NCBI RefSeq assembly: GCF_035474595.1
Contig: NZ_DATIND010000127.1
Location: 37,440-101,439, forward strand
DNA: 64,000 bases
Direction of reading: 5' to 3'
Source of the DNA: Longimicrobium sp.
GTDB taxonomy: Bacteria > Gemmatimonadota > Gemmatimonadetes > Longimicrobiales > Longimicrobiaceae
Shown piece after piece: positions 42,550 through 52,368 of the stretch; the stretch's first letter is position 1; each line of letters begins with the position of its first letter. The notes under the pieces were generated by a model. That model searched no databases. It was not told the origin of the DNA and was given only the letters and a program-made list of their open reading frames with translations. Both the position numbers and the translations under genes were made by a program.

Positions 42550-42662
42550 GAGCTCCGGCCGGGTTGTGGGGATGGGAAGATCGGGAACGATACGCCGCCC
42601 CGCCGCGCGCCGCATCCCCGGCCAGGTGTGCGGGGATGGAGATCGGTCGCGGGCCGGACCTC

Positions 42663-42722
42663 TCACCGGCGACTGAAGTCGCAGCAACAACCACGGGAAG
42701 CCTCGCAAACCGCGCGAGGCTG
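42663..42722 (-). repeat. Double-hairpin repeat, type A, copy 3
   Basis: On the minus strand GCCTCGC/GCGAGGC with loop GCGGTTT, then GTTGTTGCTGCGACTTCAGTCGC. It sits in the 372-bp gap 42550-42921, next to an 8-bp microsatellite and a terminator; no gene is present there. Confidence 0.9.
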
Positions 42723-42797
42723 TTCGGCTCGGCAGCCGGTTCCGGGATCCGGAGGACAGGCTCAAGTCATCGGGGACGCGCGGTGGCATCCATCGGC

Positions 42798-42853
42798 GCA
42801 CTCACGCACTTCCGCACTTCCGCACTTCCGCACTTCCGCACTTCCGCACTCAC
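42798..42853. repeat. 8-bp microsatellite, seven units
   Basis: GCACTCAC, five GCACTTCC units and a final GCACTCAC. The symmetrical GCACTCAC end units also open the copies at 7403 and 38655. It is next to the terminator of the first Thr-rich lipoprotein gene. Confidence 0.9.
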
Positions 42854-42858
42854 CAACG

Positions 42859-42891
42859 AAAAAGCGAGCCCGGAACCCAATCCGGACCCGC
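42859..42891 (-). terminator. Terminator of the first small lipoprotein gene
   Basis: On the minus strand GCGGGTCCGG and CCGGGCTCGC pair over 10 bp with two G-T wobbles and an 8-nt loop, followed by TTTTT. Confidence 0.8.
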
Positions 42892-42921
42892 CGCTGCACC
42901 GACGCGAAACGAAGACGCACC

Positions 42922-43185
42922 TCACATCCCGGTGCTGTCCTTCTTCATCGTGTCGTGCTTCATGGTGTCGGAGCCCATGTTGTGCCCGGCCATGGCCGAG
43001 TCGGCGCCGGTGGGCGCGTACGGCGGGGTGGCGGGGGCGGTCACGGGGGCCGGGGGCGGTGCGGGTGCGGGGGGCGTCTGGCCCACCGCGGTGGTGTCGG
43101 CGCCGGTGTCGTTCTGGCCGCTGCTGCCGCAGGCGCCCAGCGCCAGCAGGCACGCGGCGGCGATCGTGGGGGTACGGAGCTTCAT
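42922..43185 (-). CDS. Small Thr/Asp-rich lipoprotein, paralogue 1
   Basis: 87 residues. Signal TIAAACLLALGAC with lipobox Cys, then a low-complexity Ala/Pro segment and a Met/His/Asp tail (MAGHNMGSDTMKHDTMKKDS). Two more genes of the same design follow upstream on the same strand. The mature part has no predicted fold; Met and His residues could bind copper or silver, as in Met/His-rich metal-binding tails, but this is speculative. Confidence 0.7.
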   Translation of the reverse strand: MKLRTPTIAAACLLALGACGSSGQNDTGADTTAVGQTPPAPAPPPAPVTAPATPPYAPTGADSAMAGHNMGSDTMKHDTMKKDSTGM

Positions 43186-43218
43186 CGGTCCCGCCCGGCT
43201 GCAGGGGTGGAACGAATC

Positions 43219-43246
43219 GGGGGCCGCGTCTTTCGGCGCGGCCCCC
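43219..43246 (-). terminator. Terminator of the second small lipoprotein gene
   Basis: GGGGGCCGCG and CGCGGCCCCC pair perfectly over 10 bp with an 8-nt loop, 9 bp after the stop of the gene at 43255. No long T-run follows on the minus strand. Confidence 0.7.
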
Positions 43247-43254
43247 GGTCCGGA

Positions 43255-43515
43255 TTACATCTTCTTGGTGGTGTCGGTCTTGGTCGTGTCCGTCATCCCG
43301 CCGGCCATGCTGTCGGTCGTGGTCGTCGTCGTGGTGGTGGTCGTCGCGCCCATGCTGTCGGTGGTCACCGGGGCCGGGGTCACCGGGGCCGGGGCCACGG
43401 TGGCGGCGGTGTCGGTGCCGCCGACGGCGGTGGTGTCGCCGCCCTCGCTGCCACCCTTCTTGCACGCCGAGAGCGCGGCCACGGCGGCCAGCGCGAAGAT
43501 CGAGAGCTTCTTCAT
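43255..43515 (-). CDS. Small Thr-rich lipoprotein, paralogue 2
   Basis: 86 residues. Signal FALAAVAALSAC with lipobox Cys followed by KKGG, then an Ala/Pro/Thr repeat region including ten consecutive threonines after SMGA, and a tail DTTKTDTTKKM. It shares the KK after Cys and the DTTKKM end with paralogue 3. The Thr run is encoded mainly by ACC/ACG triplets, so it can change length by slippage in frame. Confidence 0.72.
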   Translation of the reverse strand: MKKLSIFALAAVAALSACKKGGSEGGDTTAVGGTDTAATVAPAPVTPAPVTTDSMGATTTTTTTTTTDSMAGGMTDTTKTDTTKKM

Positions 43516-43544
43516 GGTTCTGTTCCCTTGTCTACAGGGGGTGT

Positions 43545-43577
43545 AAAACGCGGCCCCGCGCCCAGTGCGCGGGGCCG
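43545..43577 (-). terminator. Terminator of the third small lipoprotein gene
   Basis: CGGCCCCGCGC and GCGCGGGGCCG pair perfectly over 11 bp with a 5-nt loop; on the minus strand CGTTTTAC follows. Confidence 0.85.
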
Positions 43578-43596
43578 AAAATCAGCCGGTGAAGGC

Positions 43597-43842
43597 TTAC
43601 ATCTTCTTGGTGGTGTCCGTCATGGTGCTGTCGTGCTTGGTCGTGTCGGTGACGGCGCTGTCCGGGTGCACGGTGGTGGTGTCGGTCGACGTCGTGGTGG
43701 TGGTCGTCGTCGCGATCGTGTCGGGGTTGTTCACCACGGTGGTGTCGGTCGTGGTCTTCTCGCTGTCGGCGTCGCCCTTCTTGCAGGCGGCGGTCGCGGC
43801 CAGCGAGGCCAGCGCCAGGATGCTGAGCGTGCGGATCTTCAT
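43597..43842 (-). CDS. Small Thr-rich lipoprotein, paralogue 3
   Basis: 81 residues from an ATG preceded by AAGGAA. Signal LALASLAATAAC with lipobox Cys, then KKGDADSEKTTTDTTVVNN, a run of seven threonines and repeated Asp-Thr/Ser pairs ending DTTKKM. It is the most upstream of three tandem paralogues, each with its own terminator, so each is transcribed as a separate unit or is attenuated independently. Confidence 0.72.
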   Translation of the reverse strand: MKIRTLSILALASLAATAACKKGDADSEKTTTDTTVVNNPDTIATTTTTTTSTDTTTVHPDSAVTDTTKHDSTMTDTTKKM

Positions 43843-44083
43843 CGTCGGTTCCTTTTCGGAAGTGTCCGGGTGTCTCCTCATCCCGCGGCTCTGCTTTCGC
43901 ATCGGTCCGCGGTCAGGGCCCCTGAAAAGGCAACGGGTGTGCCGCATGCCGCCCGGGGCCCCGCAGGTGGCGAAACTCCGCGCCACGCCTTAACTTCCAC
44001 GCATTCGAGGCCGTTCCCGTGAGAAACGTTCGGAGGCCGCCGGACACCGCGGCGCCGTTCAGTGAACGCGGCGGAAGTGTTCA

Positions 44084-45967
44084 GTGAACACCCATCGTCC
44101 ACCCGTGCTGCGCCGGATGCCGCACCTTGCCGGGCCCATGCGGGGGCTTTCGCTCCGCGCCAAGGTCTTCTTCCTGTTCGCCGGGGCCGCGCTGCTGATC
44201 GTGGTGCCGGCCATGGTGCTGATCGCCAACGCGGTCGAGGACCGGGCGTACGCCCGCGCCACCGAGGACCTGGACGACGCCGCGCTGTCGCTGCAGACGA
44301 ACTGGATCAGCCGCGGCGAGAACCTGGCGCTGGCCGCGCAGATCCGCGCCACCCAGCCCGAGGTGATCGGCGCCTGGTCGCACGGGCGGGCGCGCGCCCT
44401 CTCGCGCGCGGTGCACCAGGGGCTGGACAAGGAGACGGTGGTGGCGGTCGACTCGGCGTACCGCCCGCTCCTGGCGGGGCCGGGGGTGTCCGGTCCGGTG
44501 CTGGCGGCCTCGGTAGACGCGAAGACCGTGGTGGTGCTGCCCGACACCGGGGTGCCGCTGCGGCTGGCGGTGGTGCGGGTGAAGCGCGACACCGCGCGCT
44601 TCGAGCAGCCGTCGCCGGACTCGGCGCGCACCGAGGTGGGGCGCGACACGGTGGCGCTGGGGTTCCTGGGGATCGGCACGCCGCTGACCGCGGCGGCCAT
44701 CAAGAAGGACTTCGGCACCTCGGGCACCGAGGTGGCGCTGCTGGTGGGCGACTCGCTGGTGGGCACCACCCTTCCCCGCACGGTGGCGGGGGAAACGCGC
44801 GAGCTGCTGGGCGGCCGCCGCGCCGCGCAGCGGGTGTACCGCTTCGGCGGCGAGGACTACCGCGCGCGGCCGTATCCGCTGCGGGTGGGCGGCGCGCCGG
44901 TGACGGTGGTGCTCTTCCGCCGCGTGACGGTGGAGCTGCGCATCGTGCAGGGGATCCAGAGCGCCATCATCGGCATCGGCGTCACCGCGCTGGTGATCGC
45001 GCTGGTGCTGGCGGCCCTGGTCGCCCGCATCGTGGCGCGGCCCGCGCAGGCGCTGGCCGAGGCCAGCGCGCGGCTGGCGCGGGGCGACTACGCGGCGCCC
45101 CTGCCGCGCGACTCGGGCGACGAGATCGGGCAGCTGGCGCGCGCCTTCGGCGAGATGCGCGCGGCCATCGCCGAGCGCGAGCAGCGCCTGCGCAGCGCGC
45201 AGGCGGAGATGATCCACCGCGAGAAGCTGGCGGCCATGGGGCGGCTGGTGGCGCAGCTCTCGCACGAGATCAACAACCCCATCTACAACATCCAGAACTG
45301 CCTGGAGGCGCTGGAGCGGCGCGGCGACCCCAGCGACCCCAACCGCGAGTTCCTTACGCTGGCGCAGGAGGAGCTGGCGCGGATGGCCACGCTCACCCGC
45401 CAGCTGCTGGACCAGAGCCGGCCGCTTTCCGACGCGGCGCAGCCGGTGGGGCTGAACTCGGTGGTGCAGCGGGTGCTCACGCTGGCCGGGCCGGAGCTGG
45501 GCTCGCGCGGGATCCGCATCGCCACGCGGCTGGCGCCCGCGCTGCCGCAGGTGGTGGTGCACCCCGAGGGGATCCAGCAGGTGCTGGCCAACCTGGTGAA
45601 CAACGCCTGCGACGCCATGCCGGGCGGCGGCACCCTTTCCGTCATCACGCGCGTGGACGGCGAGGCGGTGGAGGTGGTGGTCGAGGACACGGGAACGGGG
45701 ATCGACGAGCGCGACCTGCCGCACATCTTCGAGGCGTTCTACACCACCAAGCCGGGGGTGGCGGGGATCGGGCTGGGGCTGTTCGTGAGCGAGGGGATCA
45801 TCCGCGGGCACCGCGGGCGGCTGTCGGTGGAGAGCACGGTGGGCGTGGGGAGCCGCTTCATCGTGCGCCTCCCGCGCGAGACGCTGGACGAGGCCATGCG
45901 CCAGGAGCCGCAGGCGGGCGAGCCGGCGGGCGCGGGCGAGGTGATGGCGGTGGGTGCGGGGGATTAG
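44084..45967 (+). CDS. NtrB-like sensor histidine kinase
   Basis: 627 residues. TM1 is about 26-48 (VFFLFAGAALLIVVPAMVLI), an extracytoplasmic sensor of roughly 240 residues follows, TM2 is VTALVIALVLAALVARIV (about 302-319), then HAMP (ARPAQALAEASARLARGDY), HisKA with the phospho-His in LSHEINNPIYNIQN, N-box LVNNACDAM, G1 VEDTGTGID, F-box/G2 FEAFYTTKPGVAGIGLGLF. The HExxNP pattern is typical of NtrB/AtoS-type partners of sigma54 activators, and such an activator is the next gene, separated by a repeat insertion. Confidence 0.94.
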   Translation: MNTHRPPVLRRMPHLAGPMRGLSLRAKVFFLFAGAALLIVVPAMVLIANAVEDRAYARATEDLDDAALSLQTNWISRGENLALAAQIRATQPEVIGAWSHGRARALSRAVHQGLDKETVVAVDSAYRPLLAGPGVSGPVLAASVDAKTVVVLPDTGVPLRLAVVRVKRDTARFEQPSPDSARTEVGRDTVALGFLGIGTPLTAAAIKKDFGTSGTEVALLVGDSLVGTTLPRTVAGETRELLGGRRAAQRVYRFGGEDYRARPYPLRVGGAPVTVVLFRRVTVELRIVQGIQSAIIGIGVTALVIALVLAALVARIVARPAQALAEASARLARGDYAAPLPRDSGDEIGQLARAFGEMRAAIAEREQRLRSAQAEMIHREKLAAMGRLVAQLSHEINNPIYNIQNCLEALERRGDPSDPNREFLTLAQEELARMATLTRQLLDQSRPLSDAAQPVGLNSVVQRVLTLAGPELGSRGIRIATRLAPALPQVVVHPEGIQQVLANLVNNACDAMPGGGTLSVITRVDGEAVEVVVEDTGTGIDERDLPHIFEAFYTTKPGVAGIGLGLFVSEGIIRGHRGRLSVESTVGVGSRFIVRLPRETLDEAMRQEPQAGEPAGAGEVMAVGAGD

Positions 45968-45989
45968 GGGAATCGGGGGGATCCAACCG

Positions 45990-46243
45990 AGAGGAGAGGC
46001 GGCTGTGGTGATGGACGGGAGGCATCCTGCCCGCCAGGCTGGCCCCCTCCCCCGGCCCCTCCGCCCGCTCCGCGGGGGAGGGGAGAACTCAGCATGGGCG
46101 GAGCCTCCGTAGCCGCGAGGATGTTGGGGTGGGGCCCCGCATCACACCGAAATTGACGAGTGCGCTATTCTCCGAGCGCCGCGATCGAAGTTACCCCCTC
46201 CCTTTATCGGGAGGGGTACGCGGCCTGAGCCGCGGGGGGGAGG
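45990..46243 (+). repeat. Type C repeat, full-length, between kinase and regulator genes
   Basis: It begins GAGGAGAGGCGGCTG, has GCATCCTGCCCGCCAGGC, the CCCCTCCCCC and GGGGGAGGGG palindrome, a middle part CCCCGCATCACACCGAAATTGACGAG, and ends GATCGAAGTTACCCCCTCCC/TTTAT/CGGGAGGGGTACGCGGCC. It fills most of the 353 bp between two genes that are normally a tight operon. A second copy in the same orientation lies after the regulator gene. Confidence 0.88.
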
Positions 46244-46320
46244 GCCCGTGGGGGGTAGGGCTCCGCGCCCGAGCCCGTGAAGCACCGGGATCCGAATCAA
46301 CCGAAGACTGGATTTTTCGA

Positions 46321-47697
<1,377 letters not shown>

Positions 47698-47721
47698 ACG
47701 GATTCATCCGCACGAGCGACG

Positions 47722-47757
47722 AAGCGGCGCGGCCGGGGTTCGGTCGCGCCGCTTTTT
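47722..47757 (+). terminator. Intrinsic terminator after the response regulator
   Basis: AAGCGGCGCG and CGCGCCGCTT pair perfectly over 10 bp around a GC-rich 13-nt loop, followed by TTTTT within the stem end. Confidence 0.88.
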
Positions 47758-47800
47758 CATCTATCGAGACGGGTGGAGAAGTTCGATTCGGAGACTGCTG

Positions 47801-48048
47801 AGGAGAGGCTTTGTGCGCTGGGAGGAAGCATCCTGCCCGCCAAGCTGGCCCCCTCCCCCGGCCCCTCCGCCCGCTCCGCGGGGGAGGGGAGAACTCATCG
47901 CTACCAAGTTTCCAGAGCCGCTCCGATGCTTGGTTTGGCCCCGCGTCACGCAGAAGTCCGACGCGTGCGCCACCATTTGCGCGCCACGATCGAAGTTACC
48001 CCCTCCCGTTATCGGAAGGGGGTACGCGGCCCCAGCCGCGGGGGAAGG
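47801..48048 (+). repeat. Type C repeat, full-length, after the response regulator
   Basis: It begins GAGGAGAGGCTTTG, then GCATCCTGCCCGCCAAGCTGG, the CCCCTCCCCC/GGGGGAGGGG palindrome, a divergent middle and GATCGAAGTTACCCCCTCCCG/TTAT/CGGAAGGGGGTACGCGGCC. Same orientation as the copy at 45990, about 1.8 kb apart. The remaining gap to the Tat-signal gene has no other feature. Confidence 0.88.
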
Positions 48049-48143
48049 GTTTCGGGACGCGCTTGCGGCGCCTTCCGCCGCTCCGCAGCTTCATCCCCAT
48101 CCCGAATACAATCCGCCGATCGCGCTGGGAGGAGCCTGCCCGC

Positions 48144-48557
48144 ATGCCCGAGAAGCCCAATCCCCTGAACGCCTCCACCAGCCGCCGCGACTTCGCGAAG
48201 ACGGCGCTCGCCGCCGCGGCGGCGCCGGTGCTGGCGCCGCTGGCCGCGTGCGCGTCGGCGCCGCAGCCATCTCCATCGCCCTCGTCCGCGAGCCCGGTCG
48301 CTGCGCCCGCGCAGCCGGTGGCGCCTTCGGCCGTGCCGCAGCCGGGTGGGGGGCGGCCGCCGGACCCGGTCTCCATCCACCTGGCCGAGGCGCTGAAGGC
48401 GAAGTACGGGACGCGGCTGTCCGAGGCGGAGTGGGAGGAGGTGCGGAAGGGGATCGAGGGGAACCTGCGCGCGGCGAAGGCGCTGCACGACTTCGCCCTC
48501 CCCATCCAGACGGAGCCGGCGTTCGTCTTCCGCGCCTACCGCGGGGGTGAGCGATGA
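48144..48557 (+). CDS. Small Tat-signal protein linked to an amidase
   Basis: 137 residues. The N-terminus NASTSRRDFAKTALAAAAAPVLAPLAAC has the twin-arginine motif SRRDFAK and a possible lipobox-like Cys, so it is exported folded. A long Ala/Pro/Ser linker precedes a helical domain (VSIHLAEALKAKYGTRLSEAEWEEVRKGIEGNLRAAKAL). It overlaps the amidase gene by 4 bp and is probably a partner or helper subunit. The pairing of a short Tat protein with a GatA-like amidase is known in related bacteria; its function is not established. Confidence 0.7.
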   Translation: MPEKPNPLNASTSRRDFAKTALAAAAAPVLAPLAACASAPQPSPSPSSASPVAAPAQPVAPSAVPQPGGGRPPDPVSIHLAEALKAKYGTRLSEAEWEEVRKGIEGNLRAAKALHDFALPIQTEPAFVFRAYRGGER

Positions 48558-49969
48558 TCCCCGCCGACACGCTGTTTCTCCCCGTCTCGCAGCTGGCGGA
48601 GGGGATCCGGACGCGGCGGCTGGACCCGGTGGAGCTGGCGGAGGCCTATCTCCAGCGGCTGGAGACGCTCGGGCCGCGGCTGAACGCCGTGGTCACCGTC
48701 ACCCGCGAGCGCGCGCTGGACGAGGCGCGCGCGGCCCGGCGCGAGATCGCGGCGGGGCGGTACCGCGGGCCGCTGCACGGCGTTCCCTGGGGCGCCAAGG
48801 ACCTGATCGCGGCGGAGGGCTACCCGACCACCTGGGGCGCGCAGCCGTACCGCGAGCAGCGCTTCCCGGACGCAGCCGTCGTCGCCCGGCTGAAGGCGGC
48901 GGGCGCGGTGCTGGTCGCCAAGCTGGCGTCGGTCGAGCTGGCGGGGGGGATGGGGTACGAGCAGGCGAACGCCAGCTTCACCGGGCCCGGGCGGACGCCG
49001 TGGAACCCCGAGTTCTGGAGCGGCGGCTCGTCCAGCGGCCCCGGCGCGGCGGTGGCGGCGGGGCTGGTGCCGTTCGCCATCGGCTCGGAGACGTGGGGGT
49101 CGATCATCACCCCCGCCGCCTTCTCCGGCGTAACCGGGCTGCGGCCGACCTACGGCCGCGTGAGCCGCGCGGGGGCGATGGCGCTCAGCTGGACGATGGA
49201 CAAGATCGGCCCGCTCTGCCGCACCGCCGAGGACGCCGGCCTCATCCTGCAGGCCATCGCCGGGCACGATCCCGCGGACGCCAACTCGGTGGACCGGCCG
49301 TACCGCGCGTCGCTCGCGCTGCCGCGCGGGCGCAAGCCGCGGATCGGCGTGCTGAAGGGGCTGGCGGAGGGCTCGCAGCCCGAGGTGCGGCGCAGCTTCG
49401 AGCAGTCGGTGGAGGTGATGCAGGGCTTCGCGGAGATCGTGCGCGACGTCACCCTGCCGAAGTTCCCGTACGGCGCGGCGGCGGGGGTGATCATCGACGC
49501 CGAGGCGGCCAGCATCTTCGAGGAGCTGGTGGAGAGCGGGCGCGTGCACCAGCTCACCGCGCCCGAGGACCGCATCGGCGGCTACCCCGGCCAGGTGGTG
49601 CTGGCGAAGGACTACCTGCGCGCGCTGCGCATCCGCACCCCCGCCGCGGTGGCGATGGACCGCTTCTTCGCGGACGGGGGATTCGACGCGCTGGCGCACC
49701 CCACGCGGCCCACCGTGGCCTATCCCGTCGGCCCCAAGTTCGGCGAGGCGTACCACGACGCGCCCGGCGGCGGCGAGCCGGTCAGCGGCGCCGCCAACCT
49801 GCTGGGGCTGCCGGGGATCGCGCTTCCCAACGGCTTCGGGCGCGACAACCTGCCCACGTCGCTCTCCCTCACCGGCCGCGCGTGGGACGAGCAGGTGCTG
49901 GTCGCCCTCGCGCACCAGGTGCAGCAGCACACCGACTTCCATCGCCGCCGCCCGCCCGGCTTCGGCTGA
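48554..49969 (+). CDS. Amidase-signature family enzyme (GatA-like)
   Basis: 471 residues. The Ser-cisSer-Lys triad is visible: Lys82 in GVPWGAKDLI, cis-Ser in WSGGSSSGPGAAVAAG (about 157-161) and nucleophile Ser183 in ETWGSIITPAAF. It hydrolyses an amide bond of unknown substrate. There is no signal peptide, and no gatB or gatC is linked, so it is not the tRNA amidotransferase subunit. Translation is coupled to the upstream Tat-signal protein by ATGA-type overlap. Confidence 0.9.
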   Translation: MIPADTLFLPVSQLAEGIRTRRLDPVELAEAYLQRLETLGPRLNAVVTVTRERALDEARAARREIAAGRYRGPLHGVPWGAKDLIAAEGYPTTWGAQPYREQRFPDAAVVARLKAAGAVLVAKLASVELAGGMGYEQANASFTGPGRTPWNPEFWSGGSSSGPGAAVAAGLVPFAIGSETWGSIITPAAFSGVTGLRPTYGRVSRAGAMALSWTMDKIGPLCRTAEDAGLILQAIAGHDPADANSVDRPYRASLALPRGRKPRIGVLKGLAEGSQPEVRRSFEQSVEVMQGFAEIVRDVTLPKFPYGAAAGVIIDAEAASIFEELVESGRVHQLTAPEDRIGGYPGQVVLAKDYLRALRIRTPAAVAMDRFFADGGFDALAHPTRPTVAYPVGPKFGEAYHDAPGGGEPVSGAANLLGLPGIALPNGFGRDNLPTSLSLTGRAWDEQVLVALAHQVQQHTDFHRRRPPGFG

Positions 49970-49984
49970 TCCGGACGGAAGGGT

Positions 49985-50075
49985 TGCACGCGGAGAAGCA
50001 GGGCAGCGGAGAGAGAGCTCCTCCGCGGCTCTGCTTCTTCGCGGGATGCCATCTTTTTCCGCGGTGTCATTCGCG
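49985..50075. repeat. Type F hairpin repeat, copy 2
   Basis: GAAGCAGGG (49995-50003) and CTCTGCTTC (50029-50037) with inner CGGAG/CTCCG, followed by GCCATCTTTTTCCGCGGTGTC. It is homologous to the copy at 12041 and, like it, lies just after a stop codon. The remaining 294-bp gap has no gene. Confidence 0.75.
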
Positions 50076-50263
50076 AAGGACACCGTTCCTCCCACGGCGG
50101 GGACGAGCGCCGGTTTTCATCATCTCCCATCTCCATCTACAACTCATTGCGGTAAAATAGCTTGGGATGGGGCGCGGCGGCGCGGAAGGGCGGGAACGGG
50201 CGTTGCCTGATGCATACGGCGGCAGACCGCGGACTTCCGCACCCCACACCGCTGACGGACCCC

Positions 50264-51442
50264 ATGCTTCGCAACCGTATCATCCCCGCCCTGGCCGCGG
50301 TGGCGCTCCTGGCCGCGTGCGACGACAACCACATCATCATCGGCGGAGGAGCCCGCCCCGGCGCGCCCACCGACCTGGCCGTGCAGCCCCACTGGGTGCT
50401 GGAGGGCTTCACCAACGCCGGCCAATCGGTGGGCTACCCCGTGGTCGACGTGACCTGGAACCCGCCGGCCAGCTGGAACGACGAGCCGTTCCGCGTCTAC
50501 GCGCGGCGCTCGAGCGGCTCCAGCTTCTTCCTGATCGCCACCGTGACCTCGTGCACCAGCTCCGGGTGCGTGTACCGCGACCGCAACGTGACCGCGGGCG
50601 TGACCTACGAGTACTACGTGGCCACGGCCAACGAAAGCACCGACGAGGAGACGACCACCGACACGCGCGAGACGGCGCGCGTTCCCGCCGCCAGCACGCC
50701 CGCGGCGCCGGTGGTGGACAGCGCGGTGGCGCTCGACAACGCCGCGTTCATCCGCTGGCACGACACCGCCAACGGGCAGAACCTGTGGAAGTACGTGGTC
50801 TACCTCACCCACGTCGACGGCGTCAGCTCGCTGTACGGGCTGGGCGAAACGGACGGCACCGGGCTGGTGGACACGCGGGCGGTGAACGGGCACGTCTACG
50901 GCTACCGCATCGCCGCGGTGGACACGGCCGAGCACGTGAGCGCGCTCTCGGCCGAGATCACGGTGGTGCCGCGGCCGGACGTGTCGGGCGAGCTGGTCTA
51001 CTCCTTCCAGACGCAGCCCACGCAGAGCGGCTTCCGCTTCCAGACCACCGAGACGGCCAACCCCATCGTGGACGGCAGCTCGGCCACGGCGCAGTGGCGG
51101 CTGGAGCACACCGCCGCGGGGTGGCGGATCGTGCCGCTGAACGGCTCGTCGGTGGTGGAGTACAGCGGCCGCACCACCGCGCTGGCCTGCGGCCCCGGCG
51201 CCGACGCGGGGTGCCGCGCGGCCACGCGCGCCCCGGCGGCGGGGTACCAGGCCACGCCGATCACCGTGAACCCGGAGTTCAGCTACATCCTGCGGGTGAC
51301 GGGGAGCGACGGGCAGCCGCACTACGGAGTGGTCCGCGCCTCGATCCTGGGGAACGACGGCTCCGGGCACGACCTGATGATTTTCGACTGGGCCTACCAG
51401 ATCCTCGCCAACGACGTGCGCCTGAACCGCGTCGGCGGCTGA
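50264..51442 (+). CDS. Lipoprotein with fibronectin type III-like domains
   Basis: 392 residues. Signal IIPALAAVALLAAC with lipobox Cys19. Two FN3-like units are visible: APTDLAVQPHWVL, VDVTWNPPASWNDEPFRVYAR, TYEYYVATANEST; and APVVDSAVALDNAAFIRWHD, YVVYLTHVD, YGYRIAAVDTAEHVSAL. The C-terminal part (about 250-390) is another strand-rich domain. It is probably surface-exposed and binds protein or carbohydrate. No partner gene is linked; a hairpin follows. Confidence 0.78.
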   Translation: MLRNRIIPALAAVALLAACDDNHIIIGGGARPGAPTDLAVQPHWVLEGFTNAGQSVGYPVVDVTWNPPASWNDEPFRVYARRSSGSSFFLIATVTSCTSSGCVYRDRNVTAGVTYEYYVATANESTDEETTTDTRETARVPAASTPAAPVVDSAVALDNAAFIRWHDTANGQNLWKYVVYLTHVDGVSSLYGLGETDGTGLVDTRAVNGHVYGYRIAAVDTAEHVSALSAEITVVPRPDVSGELVYSFQTQPTQSGFRFQTTETANPIVDGSSATAQWRLEHTAAGWRIVPLNGSSVVEYSGRTTALACGPGADAGCRAATRAPAAGYQATPITVNPEFSYILRVTGSDGQPHYGVVRASILGNDGSGHDLMIFDWAYQILANDVRLNRVGG

Positions 51443-51455
51443 CCTCCGCATGAAC

Positions 51456-51481
51456 GGCGCTCCCCGCGGTTGGGGAGCGCC
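51456..51481 (+). terminator. Hairpin after the fibronectin-like lipoprotein gene
   Basis: GGCGCTCCCC and GGGGAGCGCC form a perfect 10-bp stem with a GCGGTT loop, 14 bp after the stop. No T-run follows. Confidence 0.75.
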
Positions 51482-51601
51482 GAGATGGATAGATCGATCG
51501 CCCGGGCGGGCGGAGGCGCGGTGAACTCAACCGCAGGAAGCTAACCTCCCTCCGTCCGGGCGATTCTTTTCGTCGATGGTGATGTGTCTCCACCGATTCC
51601 C

Positions 51602-51855
51602 CCCGCCCCCCAGGAGACGTCATCCTGAGGCCGGCCACGCTGCCCCCGCGGCCGCACGATCACATGCAGGCCGAAGGATCCATAGCCTGTCCAGCACGTC
51701 ACTCGAATCAGCGCGCCGAGACTTCGGTGGACGGCGCGGACGAATGCTCGGCGCACCTCCGGAAGTCACGTGCTCAACTGGCGATAGATCCTTCGGCCTG
51801 CAACCATCGGCGTGGACGCAGGTGCATCGTGGTCGGCCTGAATAGAAAGTCAGTC
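51602..51855. repeat. Type E repeats in inverted pair
   Basis: Copy E1 (51618-51686) runs GACGTCATCCTGAGGCCGGCC to GGCCGAAGGATCCATAG. Copy E2 (about 51787-51850) is in the opposite orientation, GATAGATCCTTCGGCCTGCA to GGTCGGCCTGAATAG. Between them AGCACGT and ACGTGCT are inverted too, so the whole 250 bp can form a large cruciform. It occupies the 604-bp gap before the small acidic protein; no gene is present. A third copy lies at 58994. Confidence 0.75.
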
Positions 51856-52046
51856 CAGATTGTGTTATTCTAGGCGTCCGACTTTCATCCCCTGTGGTCG
51901 CGCGCAGCGCGGTGTCCGACTCAGGATGACGTCTTCAGCGTCCGGGCGTCAGGTGGATTCAGATCAATCATCTCGACCCGGCATGTCCCGTGCACCCCCC
52001 TCACCGACGGACGATGCACCCTCTCCCGCGAACCCAGGAGCACGCC

Positions 52047-52286
52047 ATGCCGGACGAACGACTCGACTCGATGCGGCAGGGGATCGCGCCCGCGCCCGAG
52101 AGCGCGGAAGCCCGGCACGCCGACGAGCTGCGCCGCGCCGAGAACCGCGAGCACCCCATCGAGATGGAGAGCGCGATGGGCGGCAGCTCCGACTCCGAGC
52201 GCGCCGGCGACGACGCCAACTTCGAGGCCGAGCAGCACATCGGCCTCCCCGACGACCACACCGCGTCCCCGGGCGGCGGCGAGTAG
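52047..52286 (+). CDS. Small acidic hydrophilic protein
   Basis: 79 residues from an ATG 6 bases after AGGAG. The sequence is polar and acidic (LDSMRQGIAPAPESAEARHADELRRAENREHPIEMESAM) with a Gly-rich end (DDHTASPGGGE). It lacks a hydrophobic core. It resembles in composition the two small proteins encoded at 25391 and 25729. No family recognised. Confidence 0.6.
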   Translation: MPDERLDSMRQGIAPAPESAEARHADELRRAENREHPIEMESAMGGSSDSERAGDDANFEAEQHIGLPDDHTASPGGGE

Positions 52287-52368
52287 CCCCACAGCGGACG
52301 CGACCGACGCGGCACCCGCGCCGTGCATGCCCCGTGGCGTGCACGGCGCTTGCGCGTCGGGCGGCGCG

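Noticed and set aside
48554..49969. GatA subunit of Asp/Glu-tRNA amidotransferase
   Set aside because: No gatB or gatC linked, and the gene is coupled to a Tat-signal protein; a stand-alone amidase is more likely.
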